Positions 43,934 to 54,758 of a stretch of DNA of 64,000 nt are shown piece by piece. Position 1 is the first letter of the stretch. Every line of letters begins with the position of its first letter. The notes beneath the pieces are model-generated. The model was not told the DNA's origin. It worked only from the letters and a program-made list of their open reading frames with translations, and made no database searches. Source of the stretch: Triglochin maritima (Eukaryota > Streptophyta > Magnoliopsida > Alismatales > Juncaginaceae); the NCBI GenBank assembly GCA_963682175.1, contig OY821791.1:21356542-21420541 (forward strand). Direction: 5' to 3'. The position numbers and the translations under genes are program-made.

Positions 43934-45562
43934 TGATTGACATCATTTCATGCTTATATTTGTACCTTATATCCATTATCTTACACCTAAGCAATGCTAC
44001 GTGACAAGTTTTATGTTTAGTTTTCAGAAATAAAGAGGTTTGAAGAAAAGAGCCATGAATGGACCCAAAAGCAGGAAAAAGGACTTAATTGTGAGACCTG
44101 GGACCAAGATGCAAGGGAAAAAGACCTGATCGTAAGACAGAAGGACCTAAGAGCAAAACAGGAAACTCCACACCATCATGGGGAGTATTTTGTCAATTCG
44201 ATTCGGATCGGAGCTCCAATAAACGAAGTAGAGGCATCCAAGACCAAGACACACTTCAAGAAAAGTCCACAAACAAATCCAGACGGATCTGGATCCTATA
44301 GGCCGCCAATTGGCGGTCTGGATCATTCCAGATCCGATAAGTTTTATCCTGGACGTGTATTATGGTTTGTTTAGGCTATTTTTGGTATTGGTTTAGTCCC
44401 ACATCGGGAGATTGTCCCGGATTAGCTTTTTCCATGCTTATAAATAGAACTCTTCACCTCCCATTGTATCCATCTCTCTCTTCGGTGGCCATCTTCCCTA
44501 CTAAGAGTGAAGCCTTGAAGCAAAACTCTAGTGGAGGAAGAGCTACTTGTAATTGAGTGAGTTAATAATAGATGTTTTCCTTTAATTTTGTTGTTTCTCT
44601 CTTAGTTTAATTTCCTTTCATATGCATGCTTGCTTGTTGGTTTTGTTTTATGCTTCTTTAATATTTCTTGCTTGATTAGTCTAATTTCATTTCAGTATAA
44701 TGCTTCATTTTATTAGAGTAGTTCGTTTAAATATGTGTGAGTAGTTCCATCCCCATTTGGGGGGTGGAGAAATATGTGATATAATCAAGTAGTGTATTAA
44801 GTGTGTGTTATTTTTATCCCTTGAGCTTTATATGATTTCCATAACCATCTTATGGGTTTTCACTCTTATCTTTGATATGCTAATGCTCTTGAATAAAGCT
44901 TAGCTTATGCTTTGATTAGTGGACCTATTTTATGGGGAATGATAAGGTTAGGATATGGATGAAGTTAATATTGGAAACACAAGTTGTAGTGTATGTGCTC
45001 TTGTTGCCTTTACCTTAGCTAATGTCTTGTATGTTTTAATGATGTAGTCTTATCTTAATTCATGTGGAGGCATAGTAGGGTCTAGTCTTTATACTTGAGT
45101 TCATGTAGCTTAATTCCAATTATTGTCTTGTCTGTTTTAATGATGTAGTCTATCTTAATTCATGTGGAGGCAAAGTTGGAAGTAGTTTTATGATTTCATG
45201 CACTACATGTTGTGAGGAGCTTAATGAACACACACACACACACACTTCTTTATGTTCACATTATTTCTCTACCTCCTATGGGGTTTAGTTTTATTGTTTA
45301 TCTTCATTTCCATTTGCACCTTAGTGTAGTTTAGTGTAACCAACCTTTCTCTCCTTCTTTTGACCTCTCGCCTTCGAACAAACCAATTGTCGACACACCT
45401 CCCAGTGGACGACCCGTATTTGCCACCGCTTCAACACGGTCGTGCACTTACGGTTAATATAAAACGAGATCAATCAAGTTTTCGACGCCGTTGCCGGGGA
45501 AGTGCTCTGTCCAGACGTTGGTTTGGACGATTCGAGGGGTTAATATAAAACGAGATCAATCA
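43934..45562 (+). repeat. Gypsy 1 3' LTR with 86-bp outer extension
   Basis: A normal LTR runs from TGATTGACATC (43934) to GATCAATCA (45476), 1,543 bp. It is followed by 45477-45562: the six-base spacer, a primer-site-like stretch (TCGACGCCGTTGCCGGGGA, mutated at its start), about 40 bases of leader, then the last ~24 bases of the LTR again, ending TCAATCA. The target-site duplication follows directly, so the extended end was the one integrated. Confidence 0.88.
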
Positions 45563-48500
45563 GGGAGAGGGGAAGGTAGAGGGAGAAAGAGAAGGGGTGC
45601 AAGGAAGGGAAGGTGGAGATAGAGAGAGAACGTGTTCCCCCTCCTTCTCATCTTCCCTGTCCTTACCTTCTCTCTATCCCCTCTCTTCCTATCCTTCTCC
45701 CCCTCTCGCTCCTCGCTTCCTTCTCTCCTTGTCAGGATAACGAGAAGGGTGGAGAGATAGAGAAGGAGAGAGGAGATGGAGAGGAGAGAGTAGAGAGAAG
45801 GGGAGAGGGGAAAATGGAGAAGCGAGCGAGAGAATGAGAAGGATAAGGAGAGAGTAGAAGGAGAGAGGTAGAGGGCCAAGGAGAGATGGAACGAGTGAGA
45901 AGGAGAAGAGAAAGTGGATAAGAGGGAGAACAAGAGAGAACGAGAAAAGGAAAAGCGGGAGAAGAGGGGAAAGAGAGAAAGAGAGAGGGATAAGAGGGAG
46001 AGGGCAGAGAGAAGAAGGAGACGAAGAGAAGGAGAAGAGGAAGGAGGAGGGGAGAGGTAGGCAAGAGTAGAGAGAGGGAGAAAATAAAGAGCGGGGAAAG
46101 GGAGAGCGAGAACGAGAGACCGAGAAGGGAGCGTGGAGAGAAGAGGATAAGAGACAAGGAAGAGGGGGAGAGAGGAGGAGAATAGAGAAGAGGAGAGAGG
46201 AGGAGAGAGGGAGAGAGGATAAAGGTTGGGAAAGGGAGAAAACGGAGAAACGAGAGAAGTAAAGGGAGAAGGAGAGAGGACAGATAAGAAGGAAGAGAGA
46301 GCGAGAGACGGAGGGAGTGGACAAGAGGATAAGAGGGAGATAGAGAATGAATGCGAAGAGGGAGGGGACGGAGGGATATGAGGAGAGAGAGGAGGAAGAA
46401 TTAGAGAGAGCGAAGTAGAGGAGGAGAGGAAGAAGGGAGGAGAGAGAGAAGAAGAAGGAGAGATTGAACGAGAGAGCGAGAGAATGTGTAGAGGATAGAG
46501 AAGGGAAGGAGGAGAAGAGGGAATAGGGAAGGGAACGAGATAGAGAAGGGAGGGTAGAGGTAGAGAATGAGAATGAGAGGGAGTAGGAGCGAGAGAGATA
46601 GAGGAGGAGAGACAGAACGAGAGAGGAGGAGGGCGATAAGGAGAAGAGAAGGGGAGAGTATTGGAGGAGAGAAAAAGGGTGAGTGATAAAACAGAGATGA
46701 GGGAAGAGAAGAGGATAGGAGAGAGAAGAAGAGGGAGAAGGGGAGAGGGGAAGGTAGAGGGAGAAAGAGAAGGGGTGCAAGGAAGGGAAGGTGGAGAGAG
46801 AGAGAGAACGTGTTCCCCCTTCTTCTCATTTTCCCCGTCCTTCCCTTCTCTCCATCCCCTCTCTTCCTATCCTTCTCCCCCTCTCGCTCCTCGCTTCCTT
46901 CTCTCCTTGTCTGGATAATGAGAAGGGTGGAGAGAAAGAGAAGGAGAGAGGAGATGGAGAGGAGAGAGTAGAGAGAGAATGGGAGAGGGGAAATGGAGAA
47001 GCGAGCGAGAGAAGGAGAGGGAGAGAGAAGAAGGAGAGAGGTAGAGGGAGGAGGAGAGATGGAACGAGTTAGAAGGAGAAGAGAAAGTGGATAAGAGGGA
47101 GAACGAGAGAGAATGAGAAAAGGAGAAGCGGGAGAAGAGGGGAGAGAGAGAAAGAGAGAGGGATAAGAGGGAGAGGGCGGAGAGAAGAAAGAGAGGGCAG
47201 AAGAAGGAGACGAAGAGAAGGAGAAGAGGGAGGAGGAGGGGAGTGGTAGGCAAGAGTAGAGAGAGGGAGAAAAGAGAGAGAAGGGAAAGGGAGAGCGAGA
47301 ACGGAGATCGAGAAGGGAGAGTGGAGAAAAGAGGATAAGAGAGAAGGAAGAGGGAGATTGGAGGAGAATAGAGAAGAGGAGAGAGGAGGAGAGAGGATAA
47401 AGATGGGAAAGGGAGAGAAACAGAGAAACGAGAGAAGTAGAGGGAGAAGGAGAGAGGACAGATAAGAAGGAAGAGAGAGAGCGAGAGAAGGAGGGAGTGG
47501 ACAAGAGGATAAGAGGGAGATAGAGAATGAAGGAGAAGAGGGAGGGGACGGAGGGATATGAGGAGAGAGAGGAGGAAGAAGTAGAGAGAGTGAAGTAGAG
47601 GAGGAGAGGGAGAAGGGAGGAGAGAGAGAAGAAGAAGAAGGAGAGATTGAACGAGAGAGCGAGAGAATGAGTAGAGGATAGAGAAGGGAAGGAGGAGAAG
47701 AGGGAATAGGGAAGGGAACGAGATAGAGAAGGGAGGGTAGAGGTAGAGAATGAGAAAGAGAGGGAGTAGGAGCGAGAGAGATAGAGGAGGAGAGACGGAA
47801 CGAGAGAGGAGGAGGAGGGCGATAAGGAGAAAAGAAGGGGAGAGGAGAGGAGGAGAAAAAAGGGTGAGTGATAAAACAGAGATGAGGGAAGAGAAGAGGA
47901 TACGAGAGAGAAGAAGAGGGAGAAGGGGAGAGGGGAAGGTAGAGGGAGAAAGAGAAGGGGTGCAAGGAAGGGAAGGTGGAGATAAAGAAGGGAGGAGAGG
48001 GAGAAGGGAGGAGAGAGAGAAGAAGAAGGAGAGATTGAACGAGAGAGCGAGAGAATGAGTAGAGAGGATAGAGAAGGGATGGAGGAGAAGAGGGAATAGG
48101 GAAGGGAAGGAGATAAAGAAGGGAGGGTAGAGGTAGAGAACGAGAATGAGAGGGAGTAGGGGCGAGAGAGATAGAGGAGGAGAGACGTAACGAGAGAGGA
48201 GGACGGCGATAAGGAGAAGAGAAGGGGAGAGGAGAGGAGGAGAGAAAAGGGGTGAGTGATAAAACAGAGATGATGGAAGAGAAGAGGATAGGAGAGAGAA
48301 GAAGAGGGAGAAGGGGAGAGGGGAAGGTAGAGGGAGAAAGAGAAGGGGTGCAAGGAAGGGAAGGAGGAGATAGAGAGAGAACGTGTTCCCCGTCCTTCCC
48401 TTCGCTCAATCCCTTCTCTTCCTATCCTTCTCCCCCTCTCGCTCCTCGCTTGCTTCTCTCCTTGTCAGGATAACGAGAAGGGTGGCGAGATAAAGAAGGA

Positions 48501-49921
48501 GAGAGGAGATGGAGAGGAGAGAGTAGAGAGAGAAGGGGAGAGGGGAAAATAGAGAAGCGGGCGAGAGAAGGAGAGCGAGAGAGTAGAAGGAGAGAGGTAG
48601 AGGGACAAGGAGAGAGGTAGAGGGAGAAGGAGAAGAGAAAGTGGATAAGAGGGAGAACGAGAGAGAATGATAAAAGGAGAAGCGGGAGAAGAGGGGAGAG
48701 AGAGAAAGAGAGAGGGATAAGAGGGAGAGGGCGGAGAGAAGAAGGAGAGGGGGAGAAGAAGGAGACGAAGAGAAGGAGAAGAGGGAGGAGGAGGGGAGAG
48801 GTAGGCAAGAGTAGAGAGAGGGAGAAAAGGGAGAGAGGGGAAAGGGAGAGCGAGAACGAGAGACCGAGAAGGGAGAGTGGAGAAAAGAGGATAAGAGAGA
48901 AGGAAGAGGGGGAGAGAGGAGGAGAATATAGAAGAGGAGAGAGGATGAAGATGGGAAAGGGAGAGAAACGGAGAAACGAGAGAAGTAGAGGGAGAAGGAG
49001 AGAGGACAGATAAGAAGGAAGAGAGAGAGCGAGAGAAGGAGGGAGTGGACAAGAGGATAAGAGGGAGATAGAGAATGAAGGAGAAGAGGGAGGGGATGGA
49101 GGGATATGAGGAGAGAGAGGAGGAAGAAGTAGAGAGAGTGAAGTAGAGGAGGAGAGGGAGAAGGAAGGAGAGAGAGAAGAAGAAGAAGGAGAGATTGAAC
49201 GAGAGAGCGAGAGAATGAGTAGAGGATAGAGAAGGGAAGGAGGAGAAGAGGGAATAGGGAAGGGAACGAGATAGAGAAGGGAGGGTAGAGGTAGAGAATG
49301 AGAAAGAGAGGGAGTAGGAGCGAGAGAGATAGAGGAGGAGAGACAGAACGAGAGAGGAGGAGGAGGGCGATAAGGAGAAAAGAAGGGGAGAGGAGAGGAG
49401 GAGAAAAAAGGGTGAGTGATAAAACAGAGATGAGGGAAGAGAAGAGGATAGGAGAGAGAAGAAGAGGGAGAAGGGGAGAGGGGAAGGTAGAGGGAGAAAG
49501 AGAAGGGGTGCAAGGAAGGGAAGGTGGAGATAAAGAGAGAACGTGTTCCCCCTCCTTCTCATCTTCCCCGTCCTTCCCTTCTCTCTATCCCCTCTCTTCC
49601 TATCCCTCTCCCCCTCTCGCTCCTCGCTTCCTTCTCTCCTTGTCGGGATAACGAGAAGGGTGGAGAGATAGAGAAGGAGAGAGGTGATGGAGATGAGAGA
49701 GTAAGGAGAGAAGGGGAGAGGGGAAAATGGAGAAGCGGACGAGAGAAGGAGAGGGAGAGAGTAGAATGAGAGAGGTAGAGGGACAAGGAGAGATGGAACG
49801 AGTGAGAAGGAGAAGAGAAGGTGGATAAGAGGGAGAACACGAGAGAATGAGAAAAAGAGAAGCGGGAGAAGAGGGGAGAGAGAGAAAGAGAGAGGGATAA
49901 GAGGGAGAGGGCGGAGAGAAG
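45563..49921 (+). repeat. GA-rich satellite array, purine strand on +, after gypsy 1
   Basis: Anchors at 45730, 46908, 48463 and 49641, spacing 1178, 1555 and 1178. The long spacing comes from a ~380-bp partial monomer duplication joined at about 47990. The array stops at about 49921, where LINE copy 3 begins, and does not return in the window. Confidence 0.93.
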
Positions 49922-49923
49922 AA

Positions 49924-51375
49924 TTTTGTTGAATTTCGGCCTCATCTCCGCACCCTTGAGAGAATCTTGCCACGTTTGTGGAAGTTGTCTGGTGGTTTGG
50001 AGGTCATTCGGCGCAAGGGCTTCTTGTTGTTTCGCTTCACCACGATGAAAGATTTAGATATGGTTCTCGAAAATGGGCCATAGTTTGTTCGAGGAACACC
50101 TTGTGGTGCAAAGGTGGACTACATCAATGGTGATGAGGCGTGCATCCATGTCTACGGTTCCTATATGGGTACATATGCCGGAGCTTGATCTTAGGTTTTG
50201 GTCTTCAAAGAATCTTAGTATCATTGCAAGTGTTATGGGAAGACCACTCTACATGGACGAAAATACGGCTTCGGGTAGAAGGTTGGCGTATGCACGTGTG
50301 TGTGGAGGTGCCAGGTACGTTTGATTACCCTCCAATGGTTCGAGTGCAAATTGAAGGAGGAGAGGTGGAGGAAATTGCAATAGAGTATGAATGGAGGCTA
50401 GGCTATTGTGATGAGTGCAAGGAGTTTGGTCACGTTCACGAGAAGTGCCCGAGGAGAGCAAAAGGAGAAAATCATGGTGGAGTGGGCGTGAAGGGAAAGA
50501 GGAAGGAATGGGTGGTAGTTGGAAGGAAAGGAAGGGATGTGGGTGGTGCTGATGATCTAGGAGGCGAGGGAAGGGTGATGGGCGTCGAAGACAAGGAAAA
50601 TGAGGAAAATTTGGTGGTAGTTGAGTTCGCCGGAGTTGGGGTGGCTGCTGGCGCCGGCTCGCCGGAGATGGCTGGTCAGGGAGTCGGAGGGGAGGTGTAT
50701 GCCGGAGTTGGACCAAGTGGGAATGAGCAAGGCGGACAAAAAGTAAAAGAAGGGGGACAAATTATGAAAAAGCAAAAGGGTGTCATAAAAGGTACTAAGG
50801 TGTGCTTTGTGGAAGAGCCAATCATAGGGGTGGAATTCAAAAATCATGGGGGGACCAAAAGTGCCTTACAAGAGAAAGAAACAAACAAGGAGGTGGCACT
50901 TGGCATGGTTAAAGAGAAGGGATTGGAGTTATGCTCTAGTGAGGGAATTAAAAATGGGAGTGGAAATTTATGTGGGGTTGTGGTGGATGAGGAGGTGTCA
51001 CGTGATTTTGAGGAGGGGGAATTGCATATTTCTCATGCAAAGGATGGGTGGATTGCACCAAGAAAATTGGTGCGTGAGCTAGAGGAGGGGTTACCTAGTG
51101 TGGAGTGTGACCTTGGAGGAGCACCGAGTAAGGGCCGGTTTGAAGTGTTGAGTGGATTGGCGGATGTGGGTTTTTTTGACGAAGAGGAGGGTGAAGGAAA
51201 GGTGGAGGCGAAGAAAAGAATGGTTGCAAGGGTATCCTCTCCACCTCCTTCGGTGGACCTTGAATCCATTTCTCCACAACCCGAGGCATTCAAAGCTATA
51301 CGCACGAAGGTGGGGGCACAACAAAAGGCAATGCGAGGCGGAAAGGGACCCCGGTCCCCTACGCCAAAATCATGA
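49924..51375 (+). pseudogene. LINE copy 3 ORF1, 5'-truncated
   Basis: Remnant of the ORF1 nucleic-acid-binding protein. The first part is broken: FRPHLRTLER, GFLLFRF, then a TAG in place of Trp after VLENGP, and shifts in the WVRLPELDLRFW-equivalent stretch near 50100-50320. From about 50330 the frame is open to TGA at 51373-51375: EYEWRLGYCDECKEFGHVHEKC gives an intact CCHC knuckle and keeps the Trp that is a stop in copy 2. A long Gly/Glu/Lys-rich tail follows, with WIAPRKLVRELEEGLP, GRFEVLSGLAD and a Pro/Arg-rich end. The tail differs strongly from copy 2, as is usual in LINE ORF1. Confidence 0.85.
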
Positions 51376-54348
51376 TAGTCTTAGTATGGAATGTGCACGG
51401 TGCAAATCTCCCAGGCCGAGCACACATGATAAGGGGAAAATAAAGGAAGTTAAGGCGGATGTGGTATGTATTGTGGAGCACAAGGTTAAGACAAAGAAGT
51501 TGGATCGATTTCGGAGATCAATTTGGGGACAACAACAATTTGCTGTAAATAATATAATTGTGGATTCGGGTCTGATTTTAGTAATGTGGAATGATAGCAA
51601 AGTGGATCTCCGGGTTACATGGGAATCGACTCAAATGGTGCAACTTGAAGGAAATGATTTGGTGAGTGGAAAGGTGATTGTGTTGACAGTGGTGTATGGT
51701 GCAAATGGTCATGTTGAAAGACGAGCACTTTGGGAGGATCTTGGGAGAGCGGCACCGGGTGATGACACTCCTTGGCTTCTATGTGGTGATTTCAATTGCA
51801 TTAGGAAGGGGAGTGAGAAGAAGGGAGGAGCAGGGCTGAATATGACGACCATGGTTCAATTCAACACTTGTATCGATCGTCTACAACTTTTGGAGGCACC
51901 ATCAACGGGGGACGAGTTCACTTGGACAAATTCCTCACGAGGAGAAGCTTGTATTGAGACACGTATCGACCGGATGCTCATTTCACATGCATGGATAGCT
52001 GAATTTCCGGAGTCTTTTTATGAAGTGGGAGGGAAGGACTTGAGTGACCATGCGCCTCTTGTCATGAATACGGAGAAGATGGGTGAAAGAAAGGCTCGAA
52101 TGTTTCGTTTTCAGAATTTTTGCGTTGAGCATGAGGACTTTTTATATGTGGTGGGCACGTCTTGGTCTACTCTTGTGGAAGGCACACCCATGTTTCGAGT
52201 GGTTGCAAAATTAGAGGAAGTCAAGAAGGCTTTAAAGAAGTAGAGTGGGTCTACTTTTGGTAATGTGGAGCAAAGAGTGGGGGAAGCTAGGCACGCCCTT
52301 GAGGTGGTGCGGCTTAAGAGAAGGGAGGAACCTGAGGAGGCGAGTCTATTAGAGTTGGAAATTGAGTGCAAGAATGGCCTATACGAAGCACTAGTTCGAG
52401 AAGAATCCATTGTGAGACAAAAATCGAGGGTGAGATGGTTACAAGAAGGAGACCGAAACTCTAGATTTTTCCATGCTTCCCTTAGAGTGAGGAGAGGCAC
52501 CAATCATGTGAGGTGAGTGTTAGTGGAGGGAGTGGCCATTGAAAGTGAGGGAGATATTCGTGACGCGTTTCGGCGCCGTTATTCTAACTTGTTTGCTAAT
52601 GGTTTTCAGGTATGAAGCATAGTCCAACCCTTGAGTTGCCACAACTTGAGGGGGTGGAAGCAAACGACCTCATCAAGGCTGTCACAATGGAAGAGCTTGA
52701 GAGGGTTGTGATGCACTCAAATGTGGACAAGGCGCCAGGTCCCGACGACATCAATGCCAAATTCTTCAAGGCATCTTGGTCGTGTGTGAAGCATGACTTG
52801 TTCAAGGCGGTGGAATCGTTCGTGAGAAATGGAAAACTCCTTGCGCAAATCAACTATACTTCCATCACGGTTATACCAAAGAAGTCTACGCCACAATCGA
52901 TCGACGATTACCGTCCTATATCTCTATGCAATATGATGTACCGCTACCTCTTGAAGGTCTTGGCTTGTAGGCTGAAGAAGGTGCTTCCTCGTTTGGTTGG
53001 TGAGTCTCAAAGTGCATTTGTGAGTGGCAGGAGGATCAACGACAACATCCTTCTCGCTCATGAGATTTGTCACAACATGCATTTGGAGAGAGGACATGGG
53101 AGAATGTGTCTAAAGTTGGATCTGAGGAAAGCGTATGACTCGATTTCGTGGTCTTTTCTTGAAGAGGTGCTCCAATGATTTGGGTTTCCGAGCAAGTGGA
53201 GGAAGTGGATCATGGCTTGTGTTCGTGCATCTTTTGTGGTTACAGTGAATGGAGCAAATTCAAAAGCTTTTCGAGCAACAAATAGCCTTAGGCAAGGTGA
53301 CCCTTTTGCGCCATACTTATTTGTACTTTGCATGGAAGTCCTAAGTAGTATGATTACAAAGGAAGTTGAAGAAGGAACACTTGAGCCGGCAAGATGTGGT
53401 GATGTCCGAGTTTCCCACCTTCTATTCGCCGATGATGTGATGGTTTTTGAAAAGGCTACAAGGGCTAACGCAAGAGTCATCAAGAGAATCCTTGAGAGCT
53501 TCTCCTCTACGTCCGGGCTGCAACTTAACACATCGAAGAGTCAAGTTTTTATGGGAGGAGATGCGACACATGGGGCATGGATTTGTGAGCACTTGGGAAT
53601 AGAGCGAGTTGCCTTTCTGGATCTATACTTGTGACTCCCCTTGTTCTCGGCTAGACTTGGGCGAATCCATTGTGTGTACTTAGTTGAGAAGGTGAGAGCA
53701 CGGTTGAGCACATGGAAGAGGAATTTTCTATCAATGGCGGGACGAGTGGAGTTGATTAGGAGTGTGATCACATCAATGAGTATCTATTGGACTTCCACTT
53801 TCTTGGTGCCTAGAAGTGTCTTGCATGAGGTGGAGCGGCTTATGGTCCACTTTGTTTGGGGAGGTGAGAAGAAGTGGGTGGCCGTGGCGTGGAATGATAT
53901 TTGTACACCCAAAATGGAAGGTGGCTTGGGGCTTCGGCGACTAGTTGATTGGCATACCGCCGGGATGATGTGGTTATTTTGGTTGGTGGTGGAAAATGAT
54001 CAACCATTGTGGGTTAGATGCATTCGGCGGAAGTACATGCGAAATGGGAGTATCTGGCTTGCTCGACCCCCGTCATCATATTCGTGGGCATGGAGGGGCC
54101 TCTTGAGTGTCCGAGAACAAGTGAAGGAAAAGATTCAATACCAAGTGGGAGATGGGACAAGTATTTGGTTCTTCCTTCATCTTTGGTGTGGTATACCATT
54201 GCTTAGCCGACTGGAGGGTGAGAGATTACACTATGATATGGGCGTGCCAAAGGACACTTGGGTGTCTTATTTCATTCGAGGGGGAGAATGGAGTCTCCCA
54301 TACCCAAGGTCGTCGGAAATGATCGAGTTGTTGCCACATATTTTGGGG
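51372..54348 (+). pseudogene. LINE copy 3 ORF2, endonuclease and reverse transcriptase, multiply broken
   Basis: It starts MIVLVWNVHGANLPGRAHM at 51372, overlapping the ORF1 stop by four bases (ATGA). A one-base loss near 51434 shifts the frame. The endonuclease then reads on with VEHKVK, WLLCGDFNCIRKG, ETRIDRMLISHAW and KDLSDHAPL. Stops occur at about 52241, 52514 and 52610. The reverse transcriptase continues with QINYTSITVIPKK, DYRPISLCNMMYR, SAFVSGRR, KLDLRKAYDSISW, a TGA at about 53176, SLRQGDPFAPYLF and catalytic HLLFADDVMVF. A TGA at about 53632 precedes the thumb-like part (RARLSTWKRNFLSMAGRVELIRS given in two pieces by the family). Conserved catalytic residues survive, but no product is possible. 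Confidence 0.88.
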
Positions 54349-54758
54349 ATATTCTGCCTCATCATGTGACCTTGGCGCATTTTATACCCATTAAACATGA
54401 GCCCAAGCTGGCGGGCCCTTGTGACGGAGGTCACTCCATACTGAAACTTCACAGCTTCCCACAAGGCCTTTACAGTTCGCAATTTTTCGAACCGTAGTAA
54501 CAGATCATCTCGCATCGAACTCAGAATTGTAATGCTAGCAATACGGTCTTTCTTTTTCCATACATTATAGACATCCATATTTCTGCGATGCTGCGCAGTG
54601 TTCCCCTCCTCGGGAGGAGACATAGTTTGGGTTATATTTTCTAGCATGTCCTGATCCTCTAAGAGATACTCAATTTTACGATGCCACAGATCGTAATTTC
54701 TTTCATTGAGTTTATCTCCTCGAGTCAGATCAGCGACAATGCTTTTGGAAGCAGCCAT
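54349..54758 (-). pseudogene. Copia C gag N-terminal fragment
   Basis: Starts MAASKSIVADLTRGDK and runs through YDLWHRKIEYLLEDQ and QLGLMFNGYKMRQ, then leaves copia sequence. It matches codons 1 to about 135 of copia A gag with about 10% amino-acid differences by eye. It lacks knuckle, protease and everything after. The frame is open as far as it goes. Confidence 0.87.

Larger units (their letters stand above)
36566..45562 (+). mobile_element. Gypsy element 1, Athila-like, complete ends, gag-protease only (8,997 bp)
   Basis: An LTR retrotransposon on the + strand flanked by GGGAG (36561-36565 and 45563-45567). LTRs of about 1.55 kb start TGATTGA and end TCAATCA (TCAATTA in the 5' copy), a 7-bp terminal inverted repeat. 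Internal order: tRNA-Asp-type primer site, ~1.06-kb leader, gag-protease frame (39216-42380, two stops), ~1.55 kb of noncoding 3' sequence, 3' LTR. No reverse transcriptase, RNase H or integrase is present, so it depends on another element's enzymes. The 3' LTR carries an extra 86 bp at its outer end. Removal together with one GGGAG restores the satellite. Confidence 0.93.
49922..54348 (+). mobile_element. LINE copy 3, truncated at both ends
   Basis: Starts inside ORF1 (FVEFRPHLRTLE, matching about residue 97 of copy 2 ORF1) directly against satellite. It ends inside the region before the ORF2 zinc domain (RSSEMIELL), where copia C begins. It is the same family as copies 1 and 2 but diverged, with many stops and frame changes. 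The 3' end, A tail and any right-hand duplication are lost. Confidence 0.9.

Noticed and set aside
2442..49921. The array as a CRISPR, telomere or rDNA repeat
   Set aside because: No short palindromic repeats with spacers, no TTTAGGG-type units and no rRNA sequence; monomers are long, tandem and nearly identical.
49900..49930. Target-site duplication for LINE copy 3
   Set aside because: Its 3' end is lost at the junction with copia C, so no right-hand copy can be compared.
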